Program-made: the position numbers and the translations under genes | The notes under the pieces: generated by a model | Seen by the model: only the letters and a program-made list of their open reading frames with translations | Told to the model about the DNA's origin: nothing | Databases searched by the model: none | DNA from: an uncultured Clostridia bacterium | GTDB taxonomy: Bacteria; Bacillota; Clostridia; Christensenellales; CAG-138 | Direction: 5' to 3' | Assembly (NCBI GenBank): GCA_946411635.1 | Contig: CAMKES010000007.1 | Span: forward strand, 19,075-83,074 | Length of the DNA stretch: 64,000 nucleotides | In this document: piece after piece, positions 16,827-24,703 of the stretch | Position numbering within the stretch: the first letter of the stretch is position 1 | How the letters are laid out: every line of letters begins with the position of its first letter

Positions 16827-16842
16827 TCCCGTTTCGGCTCGC
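16810..16842. terminator. Terminator overlapping the relaxase stop codon
   Basis: GCGAGCCGGAACGG (16810-16823) pairs with 16829-16842, 14 bp with one G.U; the five-base loop TAGTC contains the relaxase stop. It sits between the convergent relaxase and sigma-factor genes and could serve both strands, though T-tracts are short. Confidence 0.7.
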
Positions 16843-16854
16843 TTAAATTCATTC

Positions 16855-17406
16855 CTATCCTGCACACCCGTTTTCTGCGTATATCTGATGCATCTTTTTT
16901 CTCGCTCTTGACAAGCTCGACCTGACGCTGCACGGACGAACGCCCATCGTTTTCGCAATCTCCCGATCCGTCATATCCCGAAAGTACTTGTATTCCATAG
17001 CGCGCTGCTGATTCTCGGGCAAAAGGACAATAGCTCCCTTTACATTTTCAATTGCAAGCCGCGCCAATACAGCTTCCTCAACCGATTCATTTACATCCGA
17101 ATATACAAGCGTGTAATCGCAGTCGTCCGTGTTGTCGACAATGTATTTTCTTCTCGTTTCGCGCCGACGCAGTACATCGATGCTTTTCCGCCTGATACAT
17201 GTGATCAGAAACCGGCAGATTGCATTGCTTTCGACCTCGCGGATCTTTTCGGGATGAGAGAGCGCATATGTAAAGAAGTCCTGCACAACATCCTCGGCGT
17301 CGTGATAGTTGTGTACGATTTTGTTTGCTTCCTGTAAAAGCAGATAATAGTATTGTTGATACAGATCGCCCAGATAGGAACGATCAAATGCGCTCATTTC
17401 TGACAT
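16855..17406 (-). CDS. ECF-type RNA polymerase sigma factor
   Basis: A 183-residue sigma-70 family protein with regions 2 and 4 only. Region 2: YHDAEDVVQDFFTYAL (about 34-49). Region 4: LPENQQRAMEYKYFRDMTDR then EIAKTMGVRPCSVRSSLSRA, a helix-turn-helix. Last gene of a four-gene set transcribed leftwards after three lipoprotein-type genes; no anti-sigma factor with a membrane helix is adjacent. ATG at 17406 follows the preceding stop by 6 nt with GGGAG close by; an in-frame ATG at 17397 is possible. Confidence 0.88.
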   Translation of the reverse strand: MSEMSAFDRSYLGDLYQQYYYLLLQEANKIVHNYHDAEDVVQDFFTYALSHPEKIREVESNAICRFLITCIRRKSIDVLRRRETRRKYIVDNTDDCDYTLVYSDVNESVEEAVLARLAIENVKGAIVLLPENQQRAMEYKYFRDMTDREIAKTMGVRPCSVRSSLSRARKKMHQIYAENGCAG

Positions 17407-17412
17407 TGCTCC

Positions 17413-17592
17413 CTAAACCGCCTCCTTTCTCGGTGTTCCCGCGCCGGGGAAATCCGCGTTTTGTCGATCGCACGGATGACGGGAAGCGAGCGGCAGCTGC
17501 CATGGCTCCCCCGCAGCGTCCTGTTCCGGCGTTGGTACACAGGCGAGAAGCAGGATAAGTGTGAAAAGAATAATAAGCAATCGTTTCATCAT
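17413..17592 (-). CDS. Short lipoprotein-like gene, probable truncated paralogue
   Basis: 59-60 residues. Signal peptide MKRLLIILFTLILLLAC with lipobox Cys, then VPTPEQD, nearly the same start as the two larger lipoproteins upstream. The 40 residues after the Cys have no recognisable domain. AAAGGAGG precedes two adjacent ATGs (17592, 17589). Either a real small lipoprotein or a remnant that kept only the signal region. Its stop is 6 nt before the sigma-factor ATG. Confidence 0.55.
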   Translation of the reverse strand: MMKRLLIILFTLILLLACVPTPEQDAAGEPWQLPLASRHPCDRQNADFPGAGTPRKEAV

Positions 17593-17608
17593 AATCCTCC
17601 TTTGGATC

Positions 17609-18934
17609 TCATCCGGCATACAGCAGAGATCCGTCGATCCCGCTTAATATCATCAGCACATTGTTCGGTAAGTCGTTTTCATTGTTGAACGGCTCTGCGC
17701 CGCCGTCGGCTTTCTCGCAGGTTGTTCGCGAACCTTCAAACGTCCATACGGGGATCAGCGTATATCGATCGGGATGATCTTTCATCGGTATGCGAAAGTA
17801 TCCAAGTGAGATCCGGTTGACCGCGATCTCTGCGGAAATCGTGTTTTCGTCGAGCCACGAATAGGTCGCCTTCATGCTCTTCTCAAACTGCACCTGTATG
17901 TCCGAAAACGGCATAAGCGCTGCGTTTCCTAGCTCGCTGACGATTTCCGAGGGACACACATAGCTTACGGTCGTTCTTCCGTCTCCTTTATAAAAGCAGA
18001 CAAGCAGCATCTCGTTCGGCCACGGCGCGCTGTACGCATTGGCGTCGACCGCCGTTTCCGTAAAGGGCGACGACATGATCCCGTTGTATGCGGGCGCATA
18101 ATAACAGCAGATCGTGTTGTGCCCGTCCATCACCGAAACGCAGGCATAGCGGTCGGAAAGCCCGATTCCTTCGATCAACGTGTCCGCGGTCGTTTTTGCC
18201 TCTTCCGTGCTTTGCACGCCGTGATCCATAAGCCCGCAGGCAGGCGTTATGCTGTCAATGTGTAGAACGCTTTCCCGCTTATCATTCGACTCTTCCGATT
18301 GCGGCTTCCACATAAAGTTCGCGCATTCCATGCCGTTTTCATCCAAAATGCGGCACTCCATTGCGCCGTACCGACCAATCAACTCATACGCGTCAAGCGA
18401 CGTGACCGTTCCCGAGACCGCCGACTGCCGCATCTCAAACAAGCGTTCGAGCTCGGCGTTCTGCGTATCGATGTACGCGTCGCGATCCGCGTCGGAATCA
18501 AACGACATCTCGCTTGTATGCGAAAGCATCTGTCTGACCTCCTCGATCCATTGATCGACGTCCTCGACGGAATACGCCTGCCCGCCGTGATCGGAGATGC
18601 GGAGCGAACCGCCGGGGATCAGCTTGTACAAAAGCTTTGCCGCAATCTGCGGATCAATCGCCGTAGGTTTGACCTCCACGATCGGAAAATGGAGGACTTC
18701 CGGTACGGAGATCTTCGCCGAAACGGTCACCGAAACCGTCCCGTCCCGAAAGTAAAACGTGTCGTTCCATTCCGCCGGGACCGCGTTCAGAATCCCCTGT
18801 ATCTGATCACCCGCTTCGCACTGCCGCACGGTCTGAGGTTTTTCTCCCTTATTCACTACATACTCTTCCTCCGGCGTCGGCACGCAGGCGAGAAGCAGTG
18901 CAAGCGTTAGACAAAGAATAATGATTCGTTTCAT
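17609..18934 (-). CDS. Predicted lipoprotein, DUF6034-like
   Basis: A 441-residue lipoprotein: signal peptide MKRIIILCLTLALLLAC, lipobox LLAC, then VPTPEEEYVVNKGEKPQ. The mature part is mixed alpha/beta with no catalytic motif I can name; the overall layout resembles DUF6034 lipoproteins of Clostridia (assignment from memory, moderate). Anchored outside the cytoplasmic membrane. It lies 12 bp after the next lipoprotein gene, in the same operon. The first 23 nt of coding sequence are identical to those of the neighbour. Confidence 0.65.
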   Translation of the reverse strand: MKRIIILCLTLALLLACVPTPEEEYVVNKGEKPQTVRQCEAGDQIQGILNAVPAEWNDTFYFRDGTVSVTVSAKISVPEVLHFPIVEVKPTAIDPQIAAKLLYKLIPGGSLRISDHGGQAYSVEDVDQWIEEVRQMLSHTSEMSFDSDADRDAYIDTQNAELERLFEMRQSAVSGTVTSLDAYELIGRYGAMECRILDENGMECANFMWKPQSEESNDKRESVLHIDSITPACGLMDHGVQSTEEAKTTADTLIEGIGLSDRYACVSVMDGHNTICCYYAPAYNGIMSSPFTETAVDANAYSAPWPNEMLLVCFYKGDGRTTVSYVCPSEIVSELGNAALMPFSDIQVQFEKSMKATYSWLDENTISAEIAVNRISLGYFRIPMKDHPDRYTLIPVWTFEGSRTTCEKADGGAEPFNNENDLPNNVLMILSGIDGSLLYAG

Positions 18935-18946
18935 TGGTTATCTCCT

Positions 18947-20215
18947 TTAGTTCGGCAGCACCTTGCCGGTTGCTGCGTCAAGACTGACATGGACAACATC
19001 GGTGCGAACACCATACTGTTCGACCGTGCCGAAATCAGGCGTTTGGACGCGTTCGCCGCCGTAAAAGTTCCAGACCGGGATCAGCTTGTATACGTCGCCG
19101 TGGTCACGCCACATCACGACCGCGTATTCCAACACGACCCGATCCACATAGATTTCACGGTCACCGGAAAACACGACGTCCTCCGGCAGCCATGCATACT
19201 GGTTTTTCAGCTGCTGCTTTGCATTGGAAAGAATCTGCTCGAACGGCAAAATGCCGACGTCCGTCTGCGGCAGCGCGGACGCTTTGCCCGGGTTTCTCCA
19301 GTTCACCTGCGTAATGCCTTCGCGGTCAATTTCAACAATCAGCGTGTCGGCATGCCAGATGTCTGCAACTAACATCGAATCGTCGCGTCCCAAAACGTAT
19401 CGCTCCGCAGCAGCAGTTCCGTTCACCGCCGGACGGAAGGTCATACAATAGGAATCTGCGGTTGCTGTTTCATTCCATCGATGCTCCGTCTTCCAAAGCG
19501 CCAGCTGCGGTGTGATCTTTGCAGCAAGCGCGATTGCGGTTTGCTCTGCCTGCGCCTGATCCAGATCGGATGCGGGAACGGTCTCGAATTCGTGGTCGTA
19601 GCGCGGATAAACGCGCGCCGCATCGCGCATATGCATCAGGTTTTTCCAGCAAAAGAGCTCCATCGTATGTCCTTCATACTGTGCGATTGCCATAAAATAC
19701 CGCGCGCCATCCACGTCCTGCATCCTGCGTTCAATCGGCTCGGCGTCCGGCACTTCGGAGGAAGCCGTTCGATACTCCTCCTGCAAGTCTGCCAACTCTT
19801 CCTTTGCGGCTTGATTATCGTCGCTGCCCGGGTCGGTATGCTCCATCGTGTAGACGCACGCTTCCATCTCCGCCTTGATCACGTCCTGCGTGCGTTCGGG
19901 GTATGGATAAACCGGTGCTTCGCCGATCAGTGCGGTCAAGAAGGCGTTCAGTTCGCGATCGGTGAACGCTGCCTTTTCATAGGCGATCTCCGAATATGGC
20001 GCAGTCGCTTTGACCGTGACCGTTGCATCGATCACAACACGATTGCCCGGATCGTCAAGAATGACTTCACTGACCGTCTCCGGATAGGATTCGGCAGTTT
20101 GCGCCGTGTCGACCCTTCCCGTCTGCGCATCGCCGAAGACGACTTCCTCTTCCGGCGTCGGCACACAGGCGAGCAGCAGGGCAAGCGATAAGCAAAGAAT
20201 AATGATTCGTTTCAT
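18947..20215 (-). CDS. Predicted lipoprotein, paralogue of the next gene
   Basis: A 422-residue lipoprotein: signal MKRIIILCLSLALLLAC, then VPTPEEEVVFGDAQ. The rest diverges from its neighbour but keeps similar size and a similar C-terminal pattern (YxLIPVWxF then a final VxLDAATGKVLPN). First gene of the leftward operon; GAAAGGAG lies before the ATG and a TATACT -10-like box at 20259-20264 (minus strand). Function unknown. Confidence 0.65.
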   Translation of the reverse strand: MKRIIILCLSLALLLACVPTPEEEVVFGDAQTGRVDTAQTAESYPETVSEVILDDPGNRVVIDATVTVKATAPYSEIAYEKAAFTDRELNAFLTALIGEAPVYPYPERTQDVIKAEMEACVYTMEHTDPGSDDNQAAKEELADLQEEYRTASSEVPDAEPIERRMQDVDGARYFMAIAQYEGHTMELFCWKNLMHMRDAARVYPRYDHEFETVPASDLDQAQAEQTAIALAAKITPQLALWKTEHRWNETATADSYCMTFRPAVNGTAAAERYVLGRDDSMLVADIWHADTLIVEIDREGITQVNWRNPGKASALPQTDVGILPFEQILSNAKQQLKNQYAWLPEDVVFSGDREIYVDRVVLEYAVVMWRDHGDVYKLIPVWNFYGGERVQTPDFGTVEQYGVRTDVVHVSLDAATGKVLPN

Positions 20216-20461
20216 GAGAAATCTCCTTTCGTTCCGTCAATTCCAGTTCTTTGCACGCAGTATAACAGACAGAAAACGGGAAATGTTGCGTTTTGCACGA
20301 AACGACAGAATCGGCGCAGTTTTGGTCGATCGGTTCTTTTTATGAGAATTGCTCCTTGCATGAAAAGACGTAAAATGTGCCGTTTTGGTTATTGCGGGGA
20401 CTTGCTTTTTTCGCTCCGATGGGTCATGATAAGGGTATCGAATTCATGGCAGGAGTACAGC
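20216..20461. other. Divergent intergenic region between lipoprotein operon and LytTR system
   Basis: No gene. Holds the leftward -10-like TATACT (20264-20259) and three GTTTTG motifs on the plus strand near 20292, 20315 and 20382, which might be binding sites for the adjacent LytTR regulator. They match the LytTR consensus only partly. AGGAG at 20453-20457 is the ribosome binding site of the regulator gene. Confidence 0.4.
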
Positions 20462-21178
20462 ATGCGGATTCTTTTTTGCGACGACGAGCCCGAAATCTTA
20501 ACGCAGATCCGGGACTATGTAAAGGAGTTCTTTCAAAGCATCGGCGGAATACAGCCGGAGTACGCGGCGTATTCGGACGGGGATTCCCTGCTTGCAAGCG
20601 AAAATCTGAAGGCTGATCTTGCGTTTTTGGACGTGGAGATGCCCGGCGTCAACGGCATCCATGTCGGCGTCAAGCTGAAGGAAGCGAATCCGAACATCCG
20701 GATCTTCATTGTGACCGCATTCCCGGACTATCTGGACGACGCCATGCGCTTTCAGGTGTTCCGTTACCTTAGTAAACCCATCGACAAAAACCGGCTGTTC
20801 CGCAATCTCAAGGACGCGGTCTCGCAGTACAATATGGAATCCAAGACCTACGCCGTCGAAACGACGGAGGGGATCATCACGCTTCGGGCGGAGGAAATCG
20901 TCTGCGTGGAGGCGTTTCAGCGGCAGGTCCTGTTAACGTCCGTCGACGGCTCGTACCGATGCACAGGCACCATGGACGATTGGCGAAGGACATTGACGCT
21001 GCCATGCTTCTTTCAACCGCACAGGAGCTTCATCATCAATATGCGATTTGTCCGGGAGATCGGAAAGGACACCGTCCTTCTGCGATACGGAAAGAATACG
21101 AAGCTCACCTACCTGACCAGACGGAAGCATACCGAATTCAAAGATACCTATCTCATGTATCTGGAAAGCGTCAAGTAA
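20462..21178 (+). CDS. LytTR-family response regulator
   Basis: A 238-residue AgrA/LytR-type regulator. Receiver domain about 1-125: ILFCDDEPEI acidic pocket and phospho-acceptor Asp in ADLAFLDVEMPG, Lys in YLSKPIDKNR. LytTR DNA-binding domain about 140-238: FFQPHRSFIINMRFV is typical. Start at ATG 20462 because AGGAG lies 6 nt upstream; an in-frame ATG at 20342 would add 40 residues with no domain. Its TAA overlaps the kinase ATG by one base. Confidence 0.92.
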   Translation: MRILFCDDEPEILTQIRDYVKEFFQSIGGIQPEYAAYSDGDSLLASENLKADLAFLDVEMPGVNGIHVGVKLKEANPNIRIFIVTAFPDYLDDAMRFQVFRYLSKPIDKNRLFRNLKDAVSQYNMESKTYAVETTEGIITLRAEEIVCVEAFQRQVLLTSVDGSYRCTGTMDDWRRTLTLPCFFQPHRSFIINMRFVREIGKDTVLLRYGKNTKLTYLTRRKHTEFKDTYLMYLESVK

Positions 21179-22476
21179 TGACAAGGATCATCAGCTTTAT
21201 TCTCACATATATTGCCGAAGCGCTGATTGCGTGGCTGTATTTCGATTACATCTACGAACGCAGAAGAAAGGCGTATCTTGCCCTATTGATGTATCTTGCG
21301 GGCTACGGCGTCCTGTTTGGCCTGCAATTTTTCGGCAGCGTGATCGTCAACATTGGCGCGTTCTTTGCCGTTACAACGGCTCTGGCACTGTTCGGTCATC
21401 GGTGCAAGGTCAGGACCGCGATCTTTCATGCTGCGTTTCTGACGTTCATCATGGCGGGATCGGAAATCCTCTGCGATCTGATCATCAGCCGTTTCGGGCA
21501 CGGGTTTGCCGATTATCAGACGAACAATTCCGCCATGATCGCCCTGATGGCATCGAGCAAGCTTCTGTATCTGTTGCTTTCGCTGATCGGCGCGCGCATT
21601 TTTTCACCGCACAAGCGACACCGCGAAGAGCCGAAGATGATGATCCTGTTCTGCGCGCTGCCGTTGCTGTCGTCGATCCTTGCCTTTGTCCTCATCCAAA
21701 CGGCGTCCAAAACAGAACTGAACGCATCGTCCGGCATGATGATCGTGCTGACGGTGTTCTCGCTTTTGATCGTCAATCTGCTGTTTTTGGTGCTGTATAA
21801 TTACATCCAGCACACGAACGAAGAATATCTGGCGCTGCAGCTCAGCCAGCAGAAGGAGGAAGCGGATACCGCATACTATCAGGCGCTGCAGAAGCAGGCG
21901 GACAGCCAGCGCATTCTGATCCATGATATGAAAAACCATCTCAGCGTGATGGACGGGCTTCTTGAAAGCGGTAATCTTAAAGAACTGAAACAGTATCTTG
22001 CCGGGCTCATGAAAGATCCCGCACTCACGCAAAAGGCGCGCAAGTGCAGCGATCCGATCCTGAACATGATCCTGCTTCGCTTTGCTGAGGAATGCGAGAA
22101 CAAGGGGATCGCGTTTCAATGTGACGTGCGCGAAAACACCGTGTCCTTCATGGACGCGCCGAGCATCACGACGCTGTTCGGCAATCTTCTCTCCAACGCG
22201 ATGGAAGCGGCGGAGCAATCCGAAGATCCCAACATAGAGCTGTCAGTCACGCCTTCACAGGACAGCGTCATTCTCTCGGTCGCGAACACCTGTGCCGAGC
22301 CGCCGAAAAAGGACGAAACCGGCATGCTGCTGACGACAAAAGCGGACCCGTCTCTGCACGGATTTGGGCTAAAAGCGATCAACCGTATCGTCCGTCGCTA
22401 TCACGGAGATTCTCTGATGCGCTATGATTCGGAACAAAAGCGTTTCTGCTTTGTGATCCGGTTCCCTCTGTCTTGA
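21178..22476 (+). CDS. GHKL-domain sensor histidine kinase, AgrC-like
   Basis: A 432-residue membrane kinase. About six hydrophobic helices in residues 1-205, a coiled linker, then dimerisation/phosphoacceptor segment IHDMKNHLSVMDGL with the predicted phospho-His and a GHKL ATPase domain (N-box LLSNAMEAAE, G-box HGFGLKAI). Together with the LytTR regulator it forms a two-component system of the peptide-sensing or bacteriocin type. No AgrD/AgrB-like peptide gene lies nearby, so the signal is unknown. Confidence 0.9.
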   Translation: MTRIISFILTYIAEALIAWLYFDYIYERRRKAYLALLMYLAGYGVLFGLQFFGSVIVNIGAFFAVTTALALFGHRCKVRTAIFHAAFLTFIMAGSEILCDLIISRFGHGFADYQTNNSAMIALMASSKLLYLLLSLIGARIFSPHKRHREEPKMMILFCALPLLSSILAFVLIQTASKTELNASSGMMIVLTVFSLLIVNLLFLVLYNYIQHTNEEYLALQLSQQKEEADTAYYQALQKQADSQRILIHDMKNHLSVMDGLLESGNLKELKQYLAGLMKDPALTQKARKCSDPILNMILLRFAEECENKGIAFQCDVRENTVSFMDAPSITTLFGNLLSNAMEAAEQSEDPNIELSVTPSQDSVILSVANTCAEPPKKDETGMLLTTKADPSLHGFGLKAINRIVRRYHGDSLMRYDSEQKRFCFVIRFPLS

Positions 22477-22496
22477 ATGAATTGAGCTATATAAAC

Positions 22497-22555
22497 GAGG
22501 AGATTTGCCAAGGATTTTTGAAAAACCCCCTTGACAAATCTCCTCTAAAGCCGCT
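22497..22555 (+). terminator. Strong terminator after the two-component genes
   Basis: GAGGAGATTTG (22497-22507) pairs with CAAATCTCCTC (22535-22545); inside, CAAGG/CCTTG and a T5/A5 run extend the stem. A C.A step breaks the helix once. Followed by TAAAGCCGC and then a T run. It also faces the end of the leftward gene at 22560. Confidence 0.85.
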
Positions 22556-22559
22556 TTTT

Positions 22560-23519
22560 TTATTGCATCCGGAAGACCGGGGTCGATTCGTCGAGCACCT
22601 CGCTCGCGGGCAGGTACAGCCGTGTCGAGTCGCCGAACAGACGGTAGTTGTAGAAGATCAGCAAAACGCCGTCGTATCCCTTCGGCACCAGCACGCCCTC
22701 CTGCCAGGTGAAGCGCAGCTCGCGGCCGTACCAGTCGGCCTCCTCGTTCGGGCCGGTCTTCTGCCAGCACTGCACCTGCGTGCCGTACCAGTCGGCGACG
22801 AACGGGCGCAGTCCGTTTTCGTCCTCGCGCACCGCGATCCGGTTGTCCAGCAGGTAATAATCGCCGAACGTGACGGCGCTCTGCGCGCCGTTTTCCTGCG
22901 CGTCCTCGCCCGCAAAGACGAGACGCACCGTCGCAACGTGCCATTCGTATCCGTCGCGCGGCGGGAAAAGCTCGTTTCCGTCGGTCACTTCGTAGTCCGT
23001 GATCTCGACCGTGCCGGTCACGTCGACGCCGCGGTCCTCGTACGACGCGGTGGTATACGGCGCGGGCACGCCGACCGTAAGCTCGTTCAGCGTTTTTCCG
23101 GACAGCGCCGCCGGCAGCGGCTCGCCCTCCGTGTATCCGCAGCGCGTGCAGACCGCGGGCGTCTGATACGTTGCGTCCGTCATGCTGTGCCCGAGCGGTT
23201 CGCCGCGCGTGATCCCGCAGCGCAGACACGTTTCGGGCTCCAGGCAGGTCGCCTCGCGGAATTCATGCCCGAGCGGTTCGCCGCGCGTGATCCCGCAGCG
23301 TTGGCACGTTTCGGATTCCGTGCAGGTCGCCTCGCAGAATTCATGCCCGAGCGGTTCGCCGCGCGTGATCCCGCAGCGTTGGCACGTTTCGGGTTCCAGA
23401 CAGGTCGCGCCGCGAAACGCATGATTTCCGAACGTGCAGGTCGCAAAAAGCAGGACCAGCAGCACGGCGATCCCCGCCGTCCCGATCCCGACGCCCGTCC
23501 AGAGCAGGATCCGTTTCAT
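22560..23519 (-). CDS. Membrane-anchored protein with four Cys-rich 26-residue repeats
   Basis: About 319 residues. N-terminal membrane segment (MKRILLWTGVGIGTAG... to about 30), then four repeats of 26 residues with pattern C-x5-C-x2-C-G-x-T-x-G-E-P-L-G-H, three nearly identical and one diverged. The C-terminal 170 residues look like an extracellular beta domain (YEWHVATVRLVF), similar in style to DUF4352. Repeats of this ATC..ETC..CG type are common in Clostridial surface proteins and may bind metal or stiffen a stalk. Start at ATG 23519, with AAGGAGG 10 nt upstream. Confidence 0.7.
   Translation of the reverse strand: MKRILLWTGVGIGTAGIAVLLVLLFATCTFGNHAFRGATCLEPETCQRCGITRGEPLGHEFCEATCTESETCQRCGITRGEPLGHEFREATCLEPETCLRCGITRGEPLGHSMTDATYQTPAVCTRCGYTEGEPLPAALSGKTLNELTVGVPAPYTTASYEDRGVDVTGTVEITDYEVTDGNELFPPRDGYEWHVATVRLVFAGEDAQENGAQSAVTFGDYYLLDNRIAVREDENGLRPFVADWYGTQVQCWQKTGPNEEADWYGRELRFTWQEGVLVPKGYDGVLLIFYNYRLFGDSTRLYLPASEVLDESTPVFRMQ
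23188..23421. repeat. 78-bp tandem direct repeats inside the Cys-repeat gene
   Basis: Three near-identical units begin with TGCCCGAGCGGTTCGCCG or its variant at 23188, 23266 and 23344, an exact period of 78 bp (26 codons). The near-identity of the DNA points to recent expansion; copy number is likely variable between strains. Confidence 0.85.
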
Positions 23520-23615
23520 TTGCGCCGTTCCTCCTTCGTAATGTTCGTTCAGTGTATCATACGCCCGTTTGAATTGCAAGTATGCATTCCGTTCCCCGCC
23601 GGACGCCGTTCCCTC

Positions 23616-23645
23616 CAAAAAAACAAAAAATCCCCCGAAGGGGGA
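23616..23645 (-). terminator. Terminator of cdsA
   Basis: TCCCCC (23631-23636) pairs with GGGGGA (23640-23645) around GAA; read leftwards it is followed by a T-rich run (23616-23630 on the complement). It ends the leftward cdsA transcript. Confidence 0.85.
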
Positions 23646-23657
23646 CAGAAACCGCGC

Positions 23658-24473
23658 TTACAGCGCGTGGAACACGATCAGCGTAAAGAACGCGACCGGC
23701 AGCGCGAAGCAGAAGCTGTCCGCGCGGTCGATGATGCCGCCGTGACCGGGAAGCAGGTCGGAAAAGTCCTTGATCCCCGCCTGCCGCTTGATCATGGACG
23801 CGCACAGGTCTCCGAACTGGCCGAACACCGTGCAGAGGAACGACGCGATCAGATATACGTACCACGGGATCGGCGCAAGGTCTTTCAGGAACAGCCACGG
23901 CACGAACCCGAGCGCGGTGCCGAACACGGTGCCGAAGATCGCGCCCTCGACCGTTTTGTTCGGACTGATCGCGGGACAGAGTTTGTGCCGTCCGAACGCC
24001 CTGCCGCAGAAATACGCGAACGTGTCGCAGCCTGCCGCGGCGAACAGCGTGATGCAGAATACCGGATAGAACATCGCGTCGGCCTGCACGGAAAGATAGC
24101 AGAAGCCGAGGAACAGCAGCCCGGGATAGAAGCAGACGATGAATGAGCCGAGCACGTCCCGCATCGGGACCTTTCCGAACAGCGCGGCGAGCATGCCGAG
24201 CATGACGACGAGGCTGGCGGCGCAGAGGATGAACGAAGTCTCGTCGCGAAGGACGAACAGCACGCACAGAACGAGCGAAAGGATCCGCGCGATCCACGGG
24301 GACGCGTTTACGCCCGTTTCCCGCAGCGCGTCGGACATTTCGCGCGCGGCGAACCAGAGCATGGCGTAGAAGAAACAGATCCGCGTGACGGGACCGAGCC
24401 ACAGACAAACCGCCAGAAGCGCGATCAGGATCGTTCCCGTGATGACGCGCGTCAGCGTTCCGCTTTTTTTCAT
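23658..24473 (-). CDS. cdsA: Phosphatidate cytidylyltransferase (CDP-diglyceride synthase)
   Basis: A 271-residue integral membrane enzyme with about eight hydrophobic helices that makes CDP-diacylglycerol from phosphatidate and CTP, the branch point of phospholipid synthesis. The C-terminal CdsA signature is present: SMIKRQAGIKDFSDLLPGHG then GIIDRADS. Length is normal. AAAGGGGAG lies about 7 nt before the ATG. Not next to uppS or dxr as in many Firmicutes. Confidence 0.93.
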   Translation of the reverse strand: MKKSGTLTRVITGTILIALLAVCLWLGPVTRICFFYAMLWFAAREMSDALRETGVNASPWIARILSLVLCVLFVLRDETSFILCAASLVVMLGMLAALFGKVPMRDVLGSFIVCFYPGLLFLGFCYLSVQADAMFYPVFCITLFAAAGCDTFAYFCGRAFGRHKLCPAISPNKTVEGAIFGTVFGTALGFVPWLFLKDLAPIPWYVYLIASFLCTVFGQFGDLCASMIKRQAGIKDFSDLLPGHGGIIDRADSFCFALPVAFFTLIVFHAL

Positions 24474-24511
24474 GCCGCTCTCCCCTTTCCGACTTATTAA
24501 AAATCAGTATA

Positions 24512-24703
24512 TCACAAATCATTTTGCTTGTCAGCCGTTTTTTCTTCCGTTTCCCGTTTTTTTCCGCAGGCGCCCGAAAGCGCGCATCCGGCGCACGATC
24601 CGCAGCAGGCGCCGCCGCGCTTCTTTTTCCGCACGGCAAGGAACGCCGCCGCGCCGAGCGCGAGCAGAACGAGCCCGAGGATGATCCAGTCGACCGGCTT
24701 CAC
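24512..24703 (-). CDS. FeoB-associated Cys-rich membrane protein
   Basis: 63 residues starting at GTG 24703, which overlaps the feoAB stop (GTGA). One membrane helix (VDWIILGLVLLALGAAAFLA), then a Cys-rich tail CCGSCAGCALSGAC and an acidic/basic end. Small proteins of this type (FeoB_associated family, functionally comparable to FeoC position) follow feoB in many Clostridia and may handle ferrous iron. The coupling to feoAB supports the non-ATG start. Confidence 0.8.
   Translation of the reverse strand: MKPVDWIILGLVLLALGAAAFLAVRKKKRGGACCGSCAGCALSGACGKKRETEEKTADKQNDL

Noticed and set aside
20292-20390. LytTR binding sites (three GTTTTG motifs)
   Set aside because: Spacings of 23 and 67 nt do not fit the usual paired repeats and the match to the consensus is partial; kept only as a note in the intergenic entry.
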